A stretch of 64,000 bases of DNA from Paracyclopina nana (taxonomy: Eukaryota > Arthropoda > Copepoda > Cyclopoida > Cyclopettidae): contig JAGUCH010000006.1 in NCBI GenBank assembly GCA_019096065.1, positions 6,406,001-6,470,000 of the forward strand, in the 5' to 3' direction. Below, in pieces: positions 42,837 to 52,830 of this stretch (the stretch's first letter is position 1; every line of letters begins with the position of its first letter). Position numbers and translations under genes: made by a program. The notes under the pieces are model-generated. The model was not told where the DNA came from and made no database searches. It was given only the letters and a program-made list of their open reading frames with translations.

Positions 42837-44771
42837 CTACACATTAGGGGCATCAGCAATAAACTTGCCTGCCTCTTCATTGTTACGACGAGAAGTATTC
42901 CTCTTTTTGGGCTTCCGCCTAGGTAATGACTTCCTTAATTGGTTGGCCAAGACATATTGTCCTTCTCCAATCTCCATATAGCAGCAATAACACATTCGTT
43001 TCCTCTTGATATACATGATGACCAATAAGGCTATTGCACATGTAGATCCAAGTAAAGAAGTAGTAAGCACTACCCGCCAATCATCAAATATATCATCATC
43101 ATCCTGTTCCGGATACTTAACAACAAACTTGTTTAAGTCTGTCTCCCATGGGCTATGAAAGTCACCAATTATCTGTCCATCAACATTAATACCACAAAGA
43201 CTTGTCACTTTATACGATCCAATAATTAGCAAATGAGCATTATTGAAGGTACCCTGGCAAGTCCTGTTAACAAATGTAGGCGTAACCACATTAACAATAC
43301 CAGCATGTTTTGGGCAGTTTGTGTTCAGTAACTCATTTGAAGACACATCCACCAGATTACATGCTTTATCCGGACTCAAAGTTGACAATCCAAAGAGAGC
43401 TTTGGCACAGTTAATTTGGGCCTCATCAGGTACATAAGCTGGATCATGGCAAACACTCTGTCCATCATGCTCAAAACAATCATTGTATTGGGGCAAATGT
43501 TCAGTAGCATACATCAGTTCACCAAATTTTGTCACATAGGTCTCCTTTATGGCGTACCCACCATATGTGCGACCTTTTAATTGATAAGTCAATTCCATAT
43601 TATCACTAATACCTTTGACCCTCATTTTGCCACCAACAATAGCATCATTTGGGTCTTCGGTATTTTCCACGACAGTAAAGGAGACAGGAGCCAAAGCCTT
43701 CTGCTCGAGCTCAGCACCTCGATCCCCTTGTACTTCAGTATTCAAGGGCATTATGAATTTGTCATGGTTTCTCCTGATATCTTTTGCAAAAGAAGCAATA
43801 GTACCAATGACATCCATCATCTGCATAAAGTCACTAGTCCTAGTCCCGTGCAATTTTCTTGAGTGTTGTAATTGCCGGAGTAATGCAACTGCATTTTCCA
43901 CTACATGTGGCAAATGTAATTTGATAGCAGTTTTAATCTTATCATTCTGGAACACCTTCGATGCTCCTGAAGTCACCATGATTTTAAAGGCATTAACTGC
44001 CTTTTTAATCACCGATGTTTCCTTATTGATTAAGGCAACTCTGTCTTGTAACTCCCATTGCTCTCCCTCTATAGTTGGAGATGGGAACTTCACAAAATGT
44101 CGCACACACATCATACCATCCACTATTGCTTCAGTGGGTGGATACAGTGAAAACACGGCAGGTGATTGGGAAAAGTCAAGTATAAATGTAGGAAAACCTG
44201 CAAGTATCTTCGGAGTATTAGTACTGGTACTCGGTTGGCCCAGAGTTTTAGTTGGGTCCAACACTGGGAGACCATGGTGTACTATTTTTGCATCCAAGGT
44301 CGTTACCAACCCATAAACTTGTGTAGCTTTTACACTCACTTTCCATTTATCTTTCGATCCCTTCACAGAATCCACCAGATTGGCCACTTGTAAAAAATCA
44401 TATTTTGACCTTGGCTCAAATCCTTCAAATCCAGGCAGTGACTCTTTGCATGTTTTGTCCATGTCAGTGGGGCTCACATCTCGTAACAGAGCAAGCACCT
44501 TACCTTCAAAAGTCACATAAGGAACATTAGTCAAGTTGACTGGCCCTAGGTTGGCCATCATCTCTTCCACATCATTAACAACAGTACTTAAGGCCTCCTT
44601 ATACTCATGTGCATCAATCACTTCAGTAGAAATCACCTCTTTAGTGTGATACAATGAGCGAATCGGGTCCAGCATATGATCTTCAAAACATAAAGGTCCA
44701 ACATTGTCTTGCACAAGTGCAAGTCCAATTGTAAATAAAAGTTTCACCAAGAAAAGTCTTGCACTAAACAT
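42837..44771 (-). CDS. Env-like type I membrane glycoprotein, right copy
   Basis: 644 residues, intact. The N-terminal leader is hydrophobic (LFLVKLLFTIGLAL), then a large ectodomain, a transmembrane helix at about 566-588 and a 56-residue basic tail beginning KRKRMCYCCY. Sequons include NLTN and NRTC. The middle third (about 230-330) looks helical, the C-terminal half of the ectodomain is Cys-rich, and a last pre-membrane stretch is acidic (DDDDIFDDW). Homologous along its length to the left copy's 628-residue protein but clearly diverged, with cysteines kept. This implies selection on the protein in both lineages. Env function is inferred from gene order and topology. Confidence 0.7.
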   Translation of the reverse strand: MFSARLFLVKLLFTIGLALVQDNVGPLCFEDHMLDPIRSLYHTKEVISTEVIDAHEYKEALSTVVNDVEEMMANLGPVNLTNVPYVTFEGKVLALLRDVSPTDMDKTCKESLPGFEGFEPRSKYDFLQVANLVDSVKGSKDKWKVSVKATQVYGLVTTLDAKIVHHGLPVLDPTKTLGQPSTSTNTPKILAGFPTFILDFSQSPAVFSLYPPTEAIVDGMMCVRHFVKFPSPTIEGEQWELQDRVALINKETSVIKKAVNAFKIMVTSGASKVFQNDKIKTAIKLHLPHVVENAVALLRQLQHSRKLHGTRTSDFMQMMDVIGTIASFAKDIRRNHDKFIMPLNTEVQGDRGAELEQKALAPVSFTVVENTEDPNDAIVGGKMRVKGISDNMELTYQLKGRTYGGYAIKETYVTKFGELMYATEHLPQYNDCFEHDGQSVCHDPAYVPDEAQINCAKALFGLSTLSPDKACNLVDVSSNELLNTNCPKHAGIVNVVTPTFVNRTCQGTFNNAHLLIIGSYKVTSLCGINVDGQIIGDFHSPWETDLNKFVVKYPEQDDDDIFDDWRVVLTTSLLGSTCAIALLVIMYIKRKRMCYCCYMEIGEGQYVLANQLRKSLPRRKPKKRNTSRRNNEEAGKFIADAPNV

Positions 44772-44796
44772 GTTTTTTACTCGTTGTCTAGGCCCA

Positions 44797-44834
44797 GACT
44801 AAGCATGAACTAGTCAGTGAACTACAATATATAG
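44797..44834 (-). promoter_or_regulatory. Core promoter of the right env-like gene (TATA + initiator)
   Basis: Minus-strand TATATATTG from 44833, with TTAGTC at 44802-44797, about 33 bases downstream. The ATG follows 30 bases later. This mirrors the left copy. Confidence 0.5.
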
Positions 44835-45041
44835 AGATGGATCAAGGTTTTTTACCTTCAGCGCGCTCATATTGAATATATTCAGACAGACCAGGAAAAG
44901 TTGATTTGTTAATCGCAACGTATACTGCGTAACTCTCTCAACCTTTCCTATAAATTCAGAACATTAGGATCACATTTTTGGGAAAAAATGTGCCGAACAA
45001 AGTTATTTATTAAATCATATACATTTGCGAATCATCAAAGA

Positions 45042-46379
45042 TTACTCAATTGCATCAGGCATAACATTTTCAAGCAAAATCTGCAAGGCCTCCTCGATTT
45101 GAGCCTTTTTTGCGGAATCTTGCTTCATAACACTATCCAACTTTTTAAGGTTGGCACTTAAAGGGACTGTAGAATTCCCTTCACTAGATCCAGATCGAGG
45201 CCGTTTAGCAGGGCCTTGATTCACTACTTTAGCATAACTCAAGGATGGGGTCACCTCCTTGAATTTATTCAATTTACGTCGAGCTGCCCTCCTTTCCAAG
45301 AAGGCTGCATCAGCTTCAGTTTTGGCACCATTTGTAAAAAATGATGCCTTAGGAAAATGCTTCTCCAGTTTGGATATAAATTCCGCCTTTTCACCGGCAT
45401 GGGAAAGGGACATGTTAACCTTAAGAGGTATGGCTGTGGGAACCACTTGCACACCATCTGCGGCAAAAAAATCACCCATGCTGCACACGTACAGGGTGCA
45501 CGCAACCGAACAGTAGTCAAGGTAACAGTTCACATTCTCGTACGACTTATCCAAAGCCACAGTAAAGTTGACTGTATTCCCTTGAACCCAAGTCACCAAA
45601 CCAACCAAGGGCTTCTTGGTAGTTCGATAAAGGGACGAGCCCACCACATAAGAGGACACTGCTCCAGTGCCCTTCAACGGACAAAACACTTCCAATGGAG
45701 TGGGTTGAGTCACATCTCCCACATTAATCAAAGGCAAAGTGTTCATCTTCAAATATAGGACTACGTTTAACAGTCCCACCTTACAGGAATTGAACTTGAT
45801 GGACATCCCCGACCGATTGTGGACCTTGATGGGCCTCATAGCAATCGGAGTCACCATGGCTTGATTATCAATAAAGACAGTATAGTCCACTTGCCCCAAT
45901 GATGAGCAGGACTCACGTGGCTTGACCTTCTTGAGAAGAAAGTCATCGCACGCTAGTTGGTTTTTAGACCGCAAATCTGCCAATATTGGCATCCACTTAG
46001 CTTGCTTGTCAGGGAAAAGCTGACCAACCAAATCCATCAAAGGCAGGGTGTAACCAAGCTCACAAGCCTTGGCCACCAACTTCTCCTGCTCAGTCAAGAC
46101 AACGTCCTGCAAAGGTGCAACAGCTGGGGGAGGAGGTATCTCCGCACCAACTTCCATTGGACCTGGACCCGCTTGGCCTTGGTCCACTATCATTCCAGCA
46201 ACATTGGCAATGTCTCCATTAGAGGCTTCTGGAGCGGCCATTTCCATGTCCGAAGGCTCTTTTTTAGGAGAGCCGGGCAAAGCATCCACCACAGGAGTTT
46301 GGGATGAGAACTTTTTTCCTTTCCCCTTACCCTTCCTGCGGCTGTCATTAACGGTTAAACTAGCAAAGTTGATGTCCAT
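45042..46379 (-). CDS. ORF-X, right copy: unknown, beta-rich centre, nuclear-localisation-like C-terminus
   Basis: 445 residues, intact. A Lys/Gly-rich start (RRKGKGKGKK), an acidic/Pro linker to about 100, a strand-rich core (about 150-330) with several cysteines, then SLSYAKVVNQGPAKRPRSGSS (basic, nuclear-localisation-like) and a helical C-terminus. It corresponds to the left copy's 432-residue protein in length, order and motif positions, although identity appears low. I recognise no family. A jelly-roll-like capsid or a nucleic-acid-binding regulator would fit the pattern, but this is speculation. Its promoter faces away from the antisense gene at 46866. Confidence 0.7.
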   Translation of the reverse strand: MDINFASLTVNDSRRKGKGKGKKFSSQTPVVDALPGSPKKEPSDMEMAAPEASNGDIANVAGMIVDQGQAGPGPMEVGAEIPPPPAVAPLQDVVLTEQEKLVAKACELGYTLPLMDLVGQLFPDKQAKWMPILADLRSKNQLACDDFLLKKVKPRESCSSLGQVDYTVFIDNQAMVTPIAMRPIKVHNRSGMSIKFNSCKVGLLNVVLYLKMNTLPLINVGDVTQPTPLEVFCPLKGTGAVSSYVVGSSLYRTTKKPLVGLVTWVQGNTVNFTVALDKSYENVNCYLDYCSVACTLYVCSMGDFFAADGVQVVPTAIPLKVNMSLSHAGEKAEFISKLEKHFPKASFFTNGAKTEADAAFLERRAARRKLNKFKEVTPSLSYAKVVNQGPAKRPRSGSSEGNSTVPLSANLKKLDSVMKQDSAKKAQIEEALQILLENVMPDAIE

Positions 46380-46415
46380 AGTTAAAAGGTACGATCAGCA
46401 AGAGGGAGTAGCTGC

Positions 46416-46450
46416 AACTGACTACAACATTTCTTCCTCGAGCATTTATA
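46416..46450 (-). promoter_or_regulatory. Core promoter of right ORF-X (TATA at -31, TCAGTT initiator)
   Basis: Minus-strand TATAAATG from 46450, and TCAGTT at 46421-46416 with its A (46419) exactly 31 bases downstream. TCAGTT is the consensus arthropod initiator. This is the clearest of the four accessory promoters. Confidence 0.65.
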
Positions 46451-46865
46451 CCATAGGCTGTAGCGACTATTCCCACTGCAGTATATCTCAACTCAGGTGA
46501 ATAACAGTTTCAACAACCTCAACGACAATTACTTAAAAATGATTGCCTTCCTGTTGAACTAAAGACTTGTATGGGAACAAAACAACAGGTGTTGTTCAGC
46601 TCCCCATTTTACTGCTGCAAAATTGTTCCTATGGAGACAATTTTTCCATGTTTTACAATAAATGCATCACAGTTTTGAATGAGTCATAATAGCTCAGAAG
46701 CAATTTGATCATTCTTTATGCTGCGCTTGCAAGTAAAACATTTCACACATGCACGTTTTAAAAGCTTGCCCAACGGACTGCAACAGTGCTGGTAAGCTCT
46801 CAGAGATAAACTCATTCCAGTCCCAGCTCCAGAAGCATTCACATTGAGTAAGAGCATTCTTCAAA

Positions 46866-47726
46866 ATGTATTTTTGGGTGCCTCAGCAAACCAGCCCTGT
46901 AGTGGGTAATTCATCAATGGTCCCCACCCTTGCATCGGAAGACGACAAGGTGGTTTCCAATGAGCCCATAACAGAGACCACTCTTATTCAGGTAAGACAA
47001 AGTCTATAATAAAATTATCATATGGTCACAATGCATTCCCACATTCACAGGGAGTGTCCAACAGCGGAGTAAACCTCACTTTGGTTTCCATGCAAGAGTC
47101 TCCAACTGGAGACTTTAATATGGAAAATGATTCTCAGGCCCAATCTAATGTGACACTGTCACAGCAAAACTCTCAAGGAGGGTTCATGGATGACCTGGCT
47201 TTGCGCTTCCACAACATGGACTTTCTATCCATTATGTGGACCACTGCAGCCTTTTGCACTCTCGTGGTGAGTTCCATTCCCCATGAATTTCATACTTTCA
47301 TGAAAAGACTAATATATCCATTTCCAGCTATGCCTTATTGGCATTGGATTTGGCCTATGGAAATTGTTCAGGGTCTGTCAGACCTGTCACAGACGACGGT
47401 CTGGCCAGCAACAGTGGAGCATGTTGCTCGGAGAAAGAAGAGTCCCTAATGAGTATAATGCACCTCCCATCATGCCTCTAGAAGAGGTTCCTGGGGGCGG
47501 CGATGGGACTCCCATTCCATTGTTACGCACCCACAATCAAACTCAGATTAATCCCTTTCAAGTGGATTCCAATGGTTTGATTTGTGGCATGAGCCCAGAT
47601 ATTTGGGCCACAGCTGTGGCTCGTGAGGTCCTCAGGAGGGCTTCAGCGTTTCCGCAGCCTCATCATCAACAGCCTCAAGGAACTCGCAAAAGTTCTTTGG
47701 AGAGCTTCCAATCCATTCCTCTTTGA
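46866..47726 (+). CDS. Antisense spliced single-pass membrane protein, right copy (three exons)
   Basis: Exons 46866-46991, 47051-47266 and 47328-47726. Introns of 59 and 61 bp are GT-AG and phase 0, giving 246 residues. The N-terminal 95 residues are Ser/Asn/Gln-rich with acidic patches. A transmembrane helix (about 100-128) is interrupted by the second intron. It is followed by RVCQTCHRRR and a Pro/Gln-rich cytoplasmic tail. Topology, Cys-basic juxtamembrane motif, phase and the intron inside the helix match the left copy's gene at 26834-27879, although sequence identity is low. Plus-strand TTTAAAAG at 46757-46764 with CAACAGT near 46785 is a possible promoter. Confidence 0.72.
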
Positions 47727-48470
47727 CTCAAGAGCTCATGTGTTTCAAACTCAGTATTTTAAGTAGTTTTTTCATGTATGATAGCTAAAACAATGCAAAA
47801 ATACATTATTTTTAAACTACTCATGAACGTATACTTCATTATAAGTATTTTGGCATTTTTTATCAAAATCCATCAAGAGTATCTGGTAACTCTATAATGT
47901 GCAACATAATTCTCTCTTTGCGCTTTACAGTTCAACAATTTTTGAATCATAAGCACAAAGCATATCATCCGTTAGATATTGTGAGATTTTCCACAGATTG
48001 CCTTCACTCAATATTGTGCAAGGTAATCATCATTATCTATCATCATTCGACCGTGAGAACAAGCCAAAGCCTGTTTCAGATCAGTAATTTCCTGTCATTA
48101 GTTCAGCCAAATACCAGCAACTCGGCGTCATATGAAAAAGTTTCACTTTTCCAGCTCCACTGAATCGATCAAGTTAATCTAACATATGTTAGAAAATTGC
48201 AAGCAAAGCTATGAAGACTATCTAGCTTGCTCATCCCAGGTCAGCAAAGGTCACTTCTTCAAAGAAAGGCAACGATTTGTATCAAATGTCACATGGCCAG
48301 CACATTATTGTGTAGCACAGCAATAAATTTCCTTTCATATCAGTTGCATGAGAGCAATTTAATGTACCTCTCTCCCCCCATATCAAAAAAGAGAAGAGCA
48401 GACAAAAATGTAACACTGACACAGCCAGTTTAAAGTTTTATATGATCAAAAAGGGGGTACGCAAGCAGGA
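47727..48470. other. Non-coding interval 3' of the right antisense gene
   Basis: AT-rich. AATAAA at about 48321 on the plus strand may end the antisense transcript. The two short plus-strand frames (47897-48163, 48227-48433) show no protein character. Confidence 0.4.
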
Positions 48471-48474
48471 GTGT

Positions 48475-49040
48475 AGCAGCGGTAGCAAGCGTATCCTTCA
48501 AAATGGCATAAAGTGCAAGTAAGAGTTCGTTAGATCAAATCAATTATGCAATGTGATCCCTGAGAGTTCAAGGAATCCAAAAATATAAACAAAATTGAAA
48601 TCAATGGCAGGCCATGTAACCATGACATGGCATATAACACTTATCATAAAAAGTGCCACATTTACGTAATAACAGTAGCACTCTGCAAAATCGAATAAAA
48701 TCTAGGCAAGAGTTTGAAAGATCGAACCACTAGTGGAATGTGATCCCCTTGGGTGCAAGGATTCCAAAAATATAAACAAAATTGAAATCAATGGTAACTC
48801 ATAGTACATATGACAATAGAAATGTGAATATTGATCATCAAAAGTGCCACATTTGACGAGAGAACAGTAGCTCTCTGCAAAAGGGCATAAAAAACCGAAC
48901 CAGAATTCTTTTTCATCAAAGTTTTGGAAGTGTCATTCCTGAAGGTTCAGGGATTCCAAAAACATAAACACAATTAAAATTGGATGTAGTTTGTAGAAGA
49001 TATATCATTGTACAGTGAACACAGGAAAAGTGCTCTCTCG
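48475..49040. repeat. Three tandem copies of a roughly 190-bp unit
   Basis: The phrase GGATTCCAAAAATATAAAC recurs at about 48571, 48762 and 48950. It is followed 60-80 bases later by AAAAGTGCCACATTT (first two copies) or AAAAGTGCTCTC. CTCTGCAAAA and a GGCATAAA-like phrase also recur in each unit. Spacing is 188-191 bp. It lies between the end of pol and the antisense gene's 3' end. It could be an enhancer, a packaging element or a simple satellite. Confidence 0.7.
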
Positions 49041-49262
49041 CGTATAAGAAATAATCTGAGAAAAGAAACATGACATGAATGCAAACTTGTTTCAGGCCAC
49101 TTTTTCTAAATCATATACATGAATAGACCCAGGAGCTAAGTTCCCCTGAGGTTATTCAATTATAAGGGGGATGGTTCCCCACCAAAACATTATTCATGAG
49201 CGTCAAGCGCAGCAGCTTTCTGCTCAAGTACGGAAAGGCTTTCCAAGATCATGATAACACTA

Positions 49263-52200
49263 TCACCACTTTTGGCGATGTAACCTGTATAAATCATCAT
49301 AAGTGACATTTAACTTTTTCATGGGCTTGATTAACTCATCATTAGTAGCATCAAGACCCATATTAGTGAGAAAAGTAACATAATCATCAGGAGTTCCGAT
49401 TTTCCTGTTATCTTTGTACTTTTGCAAGTTTTTGAAATAGTGTTTAGCAGCAGCTTCATCAAGGGGTTTTCCCTTTGACAAATACTCCTTGAGAAAAATC
49501 TGGTCATTGCGAGGAAGGTCATTTACTCGCTTATTTCCAGGTTGGTAAACCAGCCTTTCAGCGTAAGGTCTATTTTGTCGATAATTTACACGAGGCAAAT
49601 TACGAAGTTGCATGCCATGTTTTGGAGGTGTAACAGGTTCATGCATAGGTGAAAAACTTTCTTCCTCTCCAACAATGCTATCCTCCGCATATGTTGGAGT
49701 GGCAACATTCTCAAAGATCTCTTCAATCGGATCATTGTTTTCCATATCCTCAGGCAAAACTTCAAGATAATCCGGAGCCAACTTTAATTCAGCTCCAATG
49801 GATGATTGTCTTGGTTCATTAGACATCCGATAAAGATGTATTAAGCTTTCACGAGTAGCAGGTGAAAAACGATGAGAATCTGCAAAGTTTTTGTCCAAGT
49901 GAGTTAGGAAATCCTGCTCACTCTCAAATACTTTGAAGTCCTCTGACAGCCTCAAATGGCCCAAAGATGTACCTACACCAGAGAGGTCATCGTCAAAATA
50001 ATCTGTATTAATCTTATTTGCAAGGTCTTGAATTTCCTTATCAAGATTTTTTGATGGAGATTCCAACTTTGAAACCACATCATCGATTACAGAATAAGAT
50101 TCATCAAGAGACAGGTTAGAAGCAATGCTGTTGCCAGCATCACGTCTGCCACGGAAAGCTCTACCAATAGGGCTTGGTATTTCAGGTAAAGAATAATTAG
50201 AAGTATCATGGACTGGGGTAGATCCCGCTTCTGGTGGATCAGCTGGCAGTCCACTTCGAACACTAGCTAATTCATCAAAACCAACTGTATCAATGTCCTC
50301 ATAGATATGAGATCCAGATCCAGATGATGTTACATTACCAGATGCGTTTGACGCTTCATAAGGTGAGGCATAAACAGGAGATTCAAGCTGCCCAACCTCA
50401 ACCTTATTGTCTATTGGCAGCTGATATTGCATACTTAATTGGTCATTAACCGGCTGGGCCGTAACAGGCTCTAAAGGTGAAAGTGCAGGAGGATCTTGGC
50501 TAAGCGCCTTTGCGGGCAATTGTTCACCTGGATCCTCTTTTCCAACTTTAGATTCATTTCTATTATCTTTTGTATACTGTTTCCAATCTTCCAGAATCAT
50601 AGCCTTATTTTCAGCTTGAATCCGGAGCACATCGTCAGGCTTAAACATATTAATAGTTTTCTTCACCAATGTGGACTGAGTCCTATGGTGTGTTTGTAAA
50701 CTATGATGTGTTGAAACACCAGTTGAAGATGTAGTAGTAACTAAATCTTCATTAATGGAGGCTGTACCTTCCTTTTCAGGCTTATTGCGCAAATTATAAG
50801 ATTTTACGCTACCATCAACAGATTCCAGAAAATGCAGGATTTCTCCTCTAGAATACTTTGCTTTTAATTCACTAGGTGAATAAGTACGCATTAAAAGTTT
50901 AGTAACTTTCTCGGGCAAGAATTGATACAATTTGTGAAATCTATAAATCTTGAGCTGGCTGAAATGAAATCGACGTTCACGTCCAGTGCCCAGATAAGGT
51001 TTCACATATACATGAGTATTATGTATTCGAACAACTTCATATAGCTCTTTTAAGAACTTGTAGGAATGTTTAGACCCAGGTAGGTCCTTTACATAGCAAA
51101 AACTTCCCACTTCAGGCTGAAGTGATAAGCGTTCAGTAGCTTTCATGATAGCGAGTTTTTCTCGTTCCTCTTTATCATGTTCCTTTATAATCTCTTGCCA
51201 GTTAATCTCATATAGTTTTTCATGAGTTTCATCTAAAATGTCGAGTACATCCTGACCAAGGTAATGAACAGGAGCCCTTGACAAAAACAAAGAAAAAGGG
51301 GTAGGAATGACCTTAACCCCATTTTTATCAGTATAACTCAGTGATGTCAAAGGACGATGATTCAGAGAGTATACTGTTAACTTGAATATTTCACTCATAG
51401 GCTTATTGTAAGTCTTTGCGTTTAATATTAATGCATTTCGTAAAAACTTAATGCTGCCTTCAGCATATACGTTACTGTGGACATGCGGGCTGGTTGTGTA
51501 CATGCCTACTGGGTGGACCCCATAAGTTTCAATCAACTTTTGTAGTGCATGATTGGGTAACAACTGACTCCCATTATCACTTACAAGCACCTTAGGACGC
51601 CCAAAGGCACTAAAAATATCTTCCATTGCTTCAGCTACATGCACATATTTCGTGCTTAGTAAGGGCCGAGCAATAATAAGCTTAGAATAAATATCTACCA
51701 TTACAAGACAATTTGTTGCATCTTGGCCTTTTATCAGAGTTTCCCGGAAAGAAGCCAAGTCCAGCATTGCAAGGTCAAAAGGCTTAGATGGGAGAGGAAA
51801 TCTTCCTGTCCCTAAAAACCTAGTATTAGACTGCCTGTAAAGTGCACAGTGTACACAGGCTCCAATAATTACTCTGCTCACTTTTGCTGAGTAAGTTGAA
51901 TACATAGTCTGGGTAAAGATCAAATGTGTCTTTTTACTCCCCAAATGGTTATGCAAGAGGTGTATTATAGCCATAAGATACACACAGTTAGGTAACGACA
52001 TATACACCTTTGTATTAGAGGGTGTCGTAAAGGGTAACTTTACATTTTTCCTTATGACTAGTAAGGAAGCATCTAAAACACGATATTTGCTCATAAACTC
52101 TGTTGGAATAGAGTTTCGATCAGCCATCATCATGACATTAATTATTTTTTGAGTCTCCTCACACCTTGATTGGAGTCGGAGAATCAAATTTCTGGTAATT

Positions 52201-52355
52201 CCAGGCAAGTTAGGCAAAATATTGAATTTCACATTCACACCTGCCACAGATACCACATTTTCTACTAAATTCACACATGAATTACGTGTGAGTTCATCAA
52301 CACTAGAATATGCAACCACATCTTCGGATTTGCTATCCACAAGTATGGAAGCATT
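49263..52355 (-). CDS. pol: Right-copy pol, 3' part: integrase and long C-terminal extension
   Basis: About 1030 codons, open. The integrase zinc-binding region (HLLHNHLG with CVHC about 30 residues later) and catalytic core are intact: D in AMLDLASF, D in SDNGSQ, E in YAEGSIK, with 38 residues between the last two. An integrase C-terminal beta domain follows. The rest, about 500 residues, is Ser/Glu/Pro-rich and ends in a module conserved with the left copy (DDYVTFL, then NVTYDDLYRL). The 5' boundary is the DNA-transposon insertion. The frame continues in the segment at 60317-64000 once the insertion and one TT duplicate are disregarded. Confidence 0.85.
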   Translation of the reverse strand, partial: NASILVDSKSEDVVAYSSVDELTRNSCVNLVENVVSVAGVNVKFNILPNLPGITRNLILRLQSRCEETQKIINVMMMADRNSIPTEFMSKYRVLDASLLVIRKNVKLPFTTPSNTKVYMSLPNCVYLMAIIHLLHNHLGSKKTHLIFTQTMYSTYSAKVSRVIIGACVHCALYRQSNTRFLGTGRFPLPSKPFDLAMLDLASFRETLIKGQDATNCLVMVDIYSKLIIARPLLSTKYVHVAEAMEDIFSAFGRPKVLVSDNGSQLLPNHALQKLIETYGVHPVGMYTTSPHVHSNVYAEGSIKFLRNALILNAKTYNKPMSEIFKLTVYSLNHRPLTSLSYTDKNGVKVIPTPFSLFLSRAPVHYLGQDVLDILDETHEKLYEINWQEIIKEHDKEEREKLAIMKATERLSLQPEVGSFCYVKDLPGSKHSYKFLKELYEVVRIHNTHVYVKPYLGTGRERRFHFSQLKIYRFHKLYQFLPEKVTKLLMRTYSPSELKAKYSRGEILHFLESVDGSVKSYNLRNKPEKEGTASINEDLVTTTSSTGVSTHHSLQTHHRTQSTLVKKTINMFKPDDVLRIQAENKAMILEDWKQYTKDNRNESKVGKEDPGEQLPAKALSQDPPALSPLEPVTAQPVNDQLSMQYQLPIDNKVEVGQLESPVYASPYEASNASGNVTSSGSGSHIYEDIDTVGFDELASVRSGLPADPPEAGSTPVHDTSNYSLPEIPSPIGRAFRGRRDAGNSIASNLSLDESYSVIDDVVSKLESPSKNLDKEIQDLANKINTDYFDDDLSGVGTSLGHLRLSEDFKVFESEQDFLTHLDKNFADSHRFSPATRESLIHLYRMSNEPRQSSIGAELKLAPDYLEVLPEDMENNDPIEEIFENVATPTYAEDSIVGEEESFSPMHEPVTPPKHGMQLRNLPRVNYRQNRPYAERLVYQPGNKRVNDLPRNDQIFLKEYLSKGKPLDEAAAKHYFKNLQKYKDNRKIGTPDDYVTFLTNMGLDATNDELIKPMKKLNVTYDDLYRLHRQKW

Positions 52356-52369
52356 CCCCACTAAGTGTT
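52356..52369 (+). repeat. Left terminal inverted repeat of the DNA transposon
   Basis: CCCCACTAAGTGTT, the exact reverse complement of 60303-60316. Confidence 0.9.
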
Positions 52370-52830
52370 GAGATTGACCAACAGTCTATTTGCAGTCCCA
52401 AATAATTTTTTTATTTTAGGCTCAAAATACTGCAACGACTATTGCTAAAGGACTGCTCATTGGAACAAAAATGTGACACAACAGTGGTACGTTAATTGGA
52501 ATTGCAGTATTTGTATTCTTAGATGATAATTATTTTCCATTCACTGCGTAACACATTATGCAGTATTGTTAAGCATTATTTTTGGAAATCGAAATAAAAT
52601 TATTTCCTTTCACTGTGCATGGACTGAACAGTAATTGTTAACGGTGTTTGAACGATGCCGACAGTTTTTGGAAATCAACAGTCATTTGTATGGGGAATTG
52701 CTTTTTTTGGCCTTTTGGGCCTTTTTTTATTCAGGCATTCTCTTTAATTAGCATATTTTATGTTAATCTGCAATATTTTTTTGTGTAATACTATTTACAT
52801 ATTGAAATTTTTCTTAAAATGACGTGCTAT
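52370..52830. other. Left subterminal non-coding region of the transposon
   Basis: AT-rich, with repeated short phrases such as GCAGTAT, ATTGTTAA and GGAAATC. Similar phrases (GCAGTACTGCA) occur near the right end. These may be transposase-binding sites, as CACTA elements usually carry subterminal repeats. They also hold the 3' end signals of the minus-strand gene. Confidence 0.4.

Noticed and set aside
52356-52361. Apparent start codon of the integrase frame at 52361
   Set aside because: GTG within the transposon terminal repeat, not a translation start.
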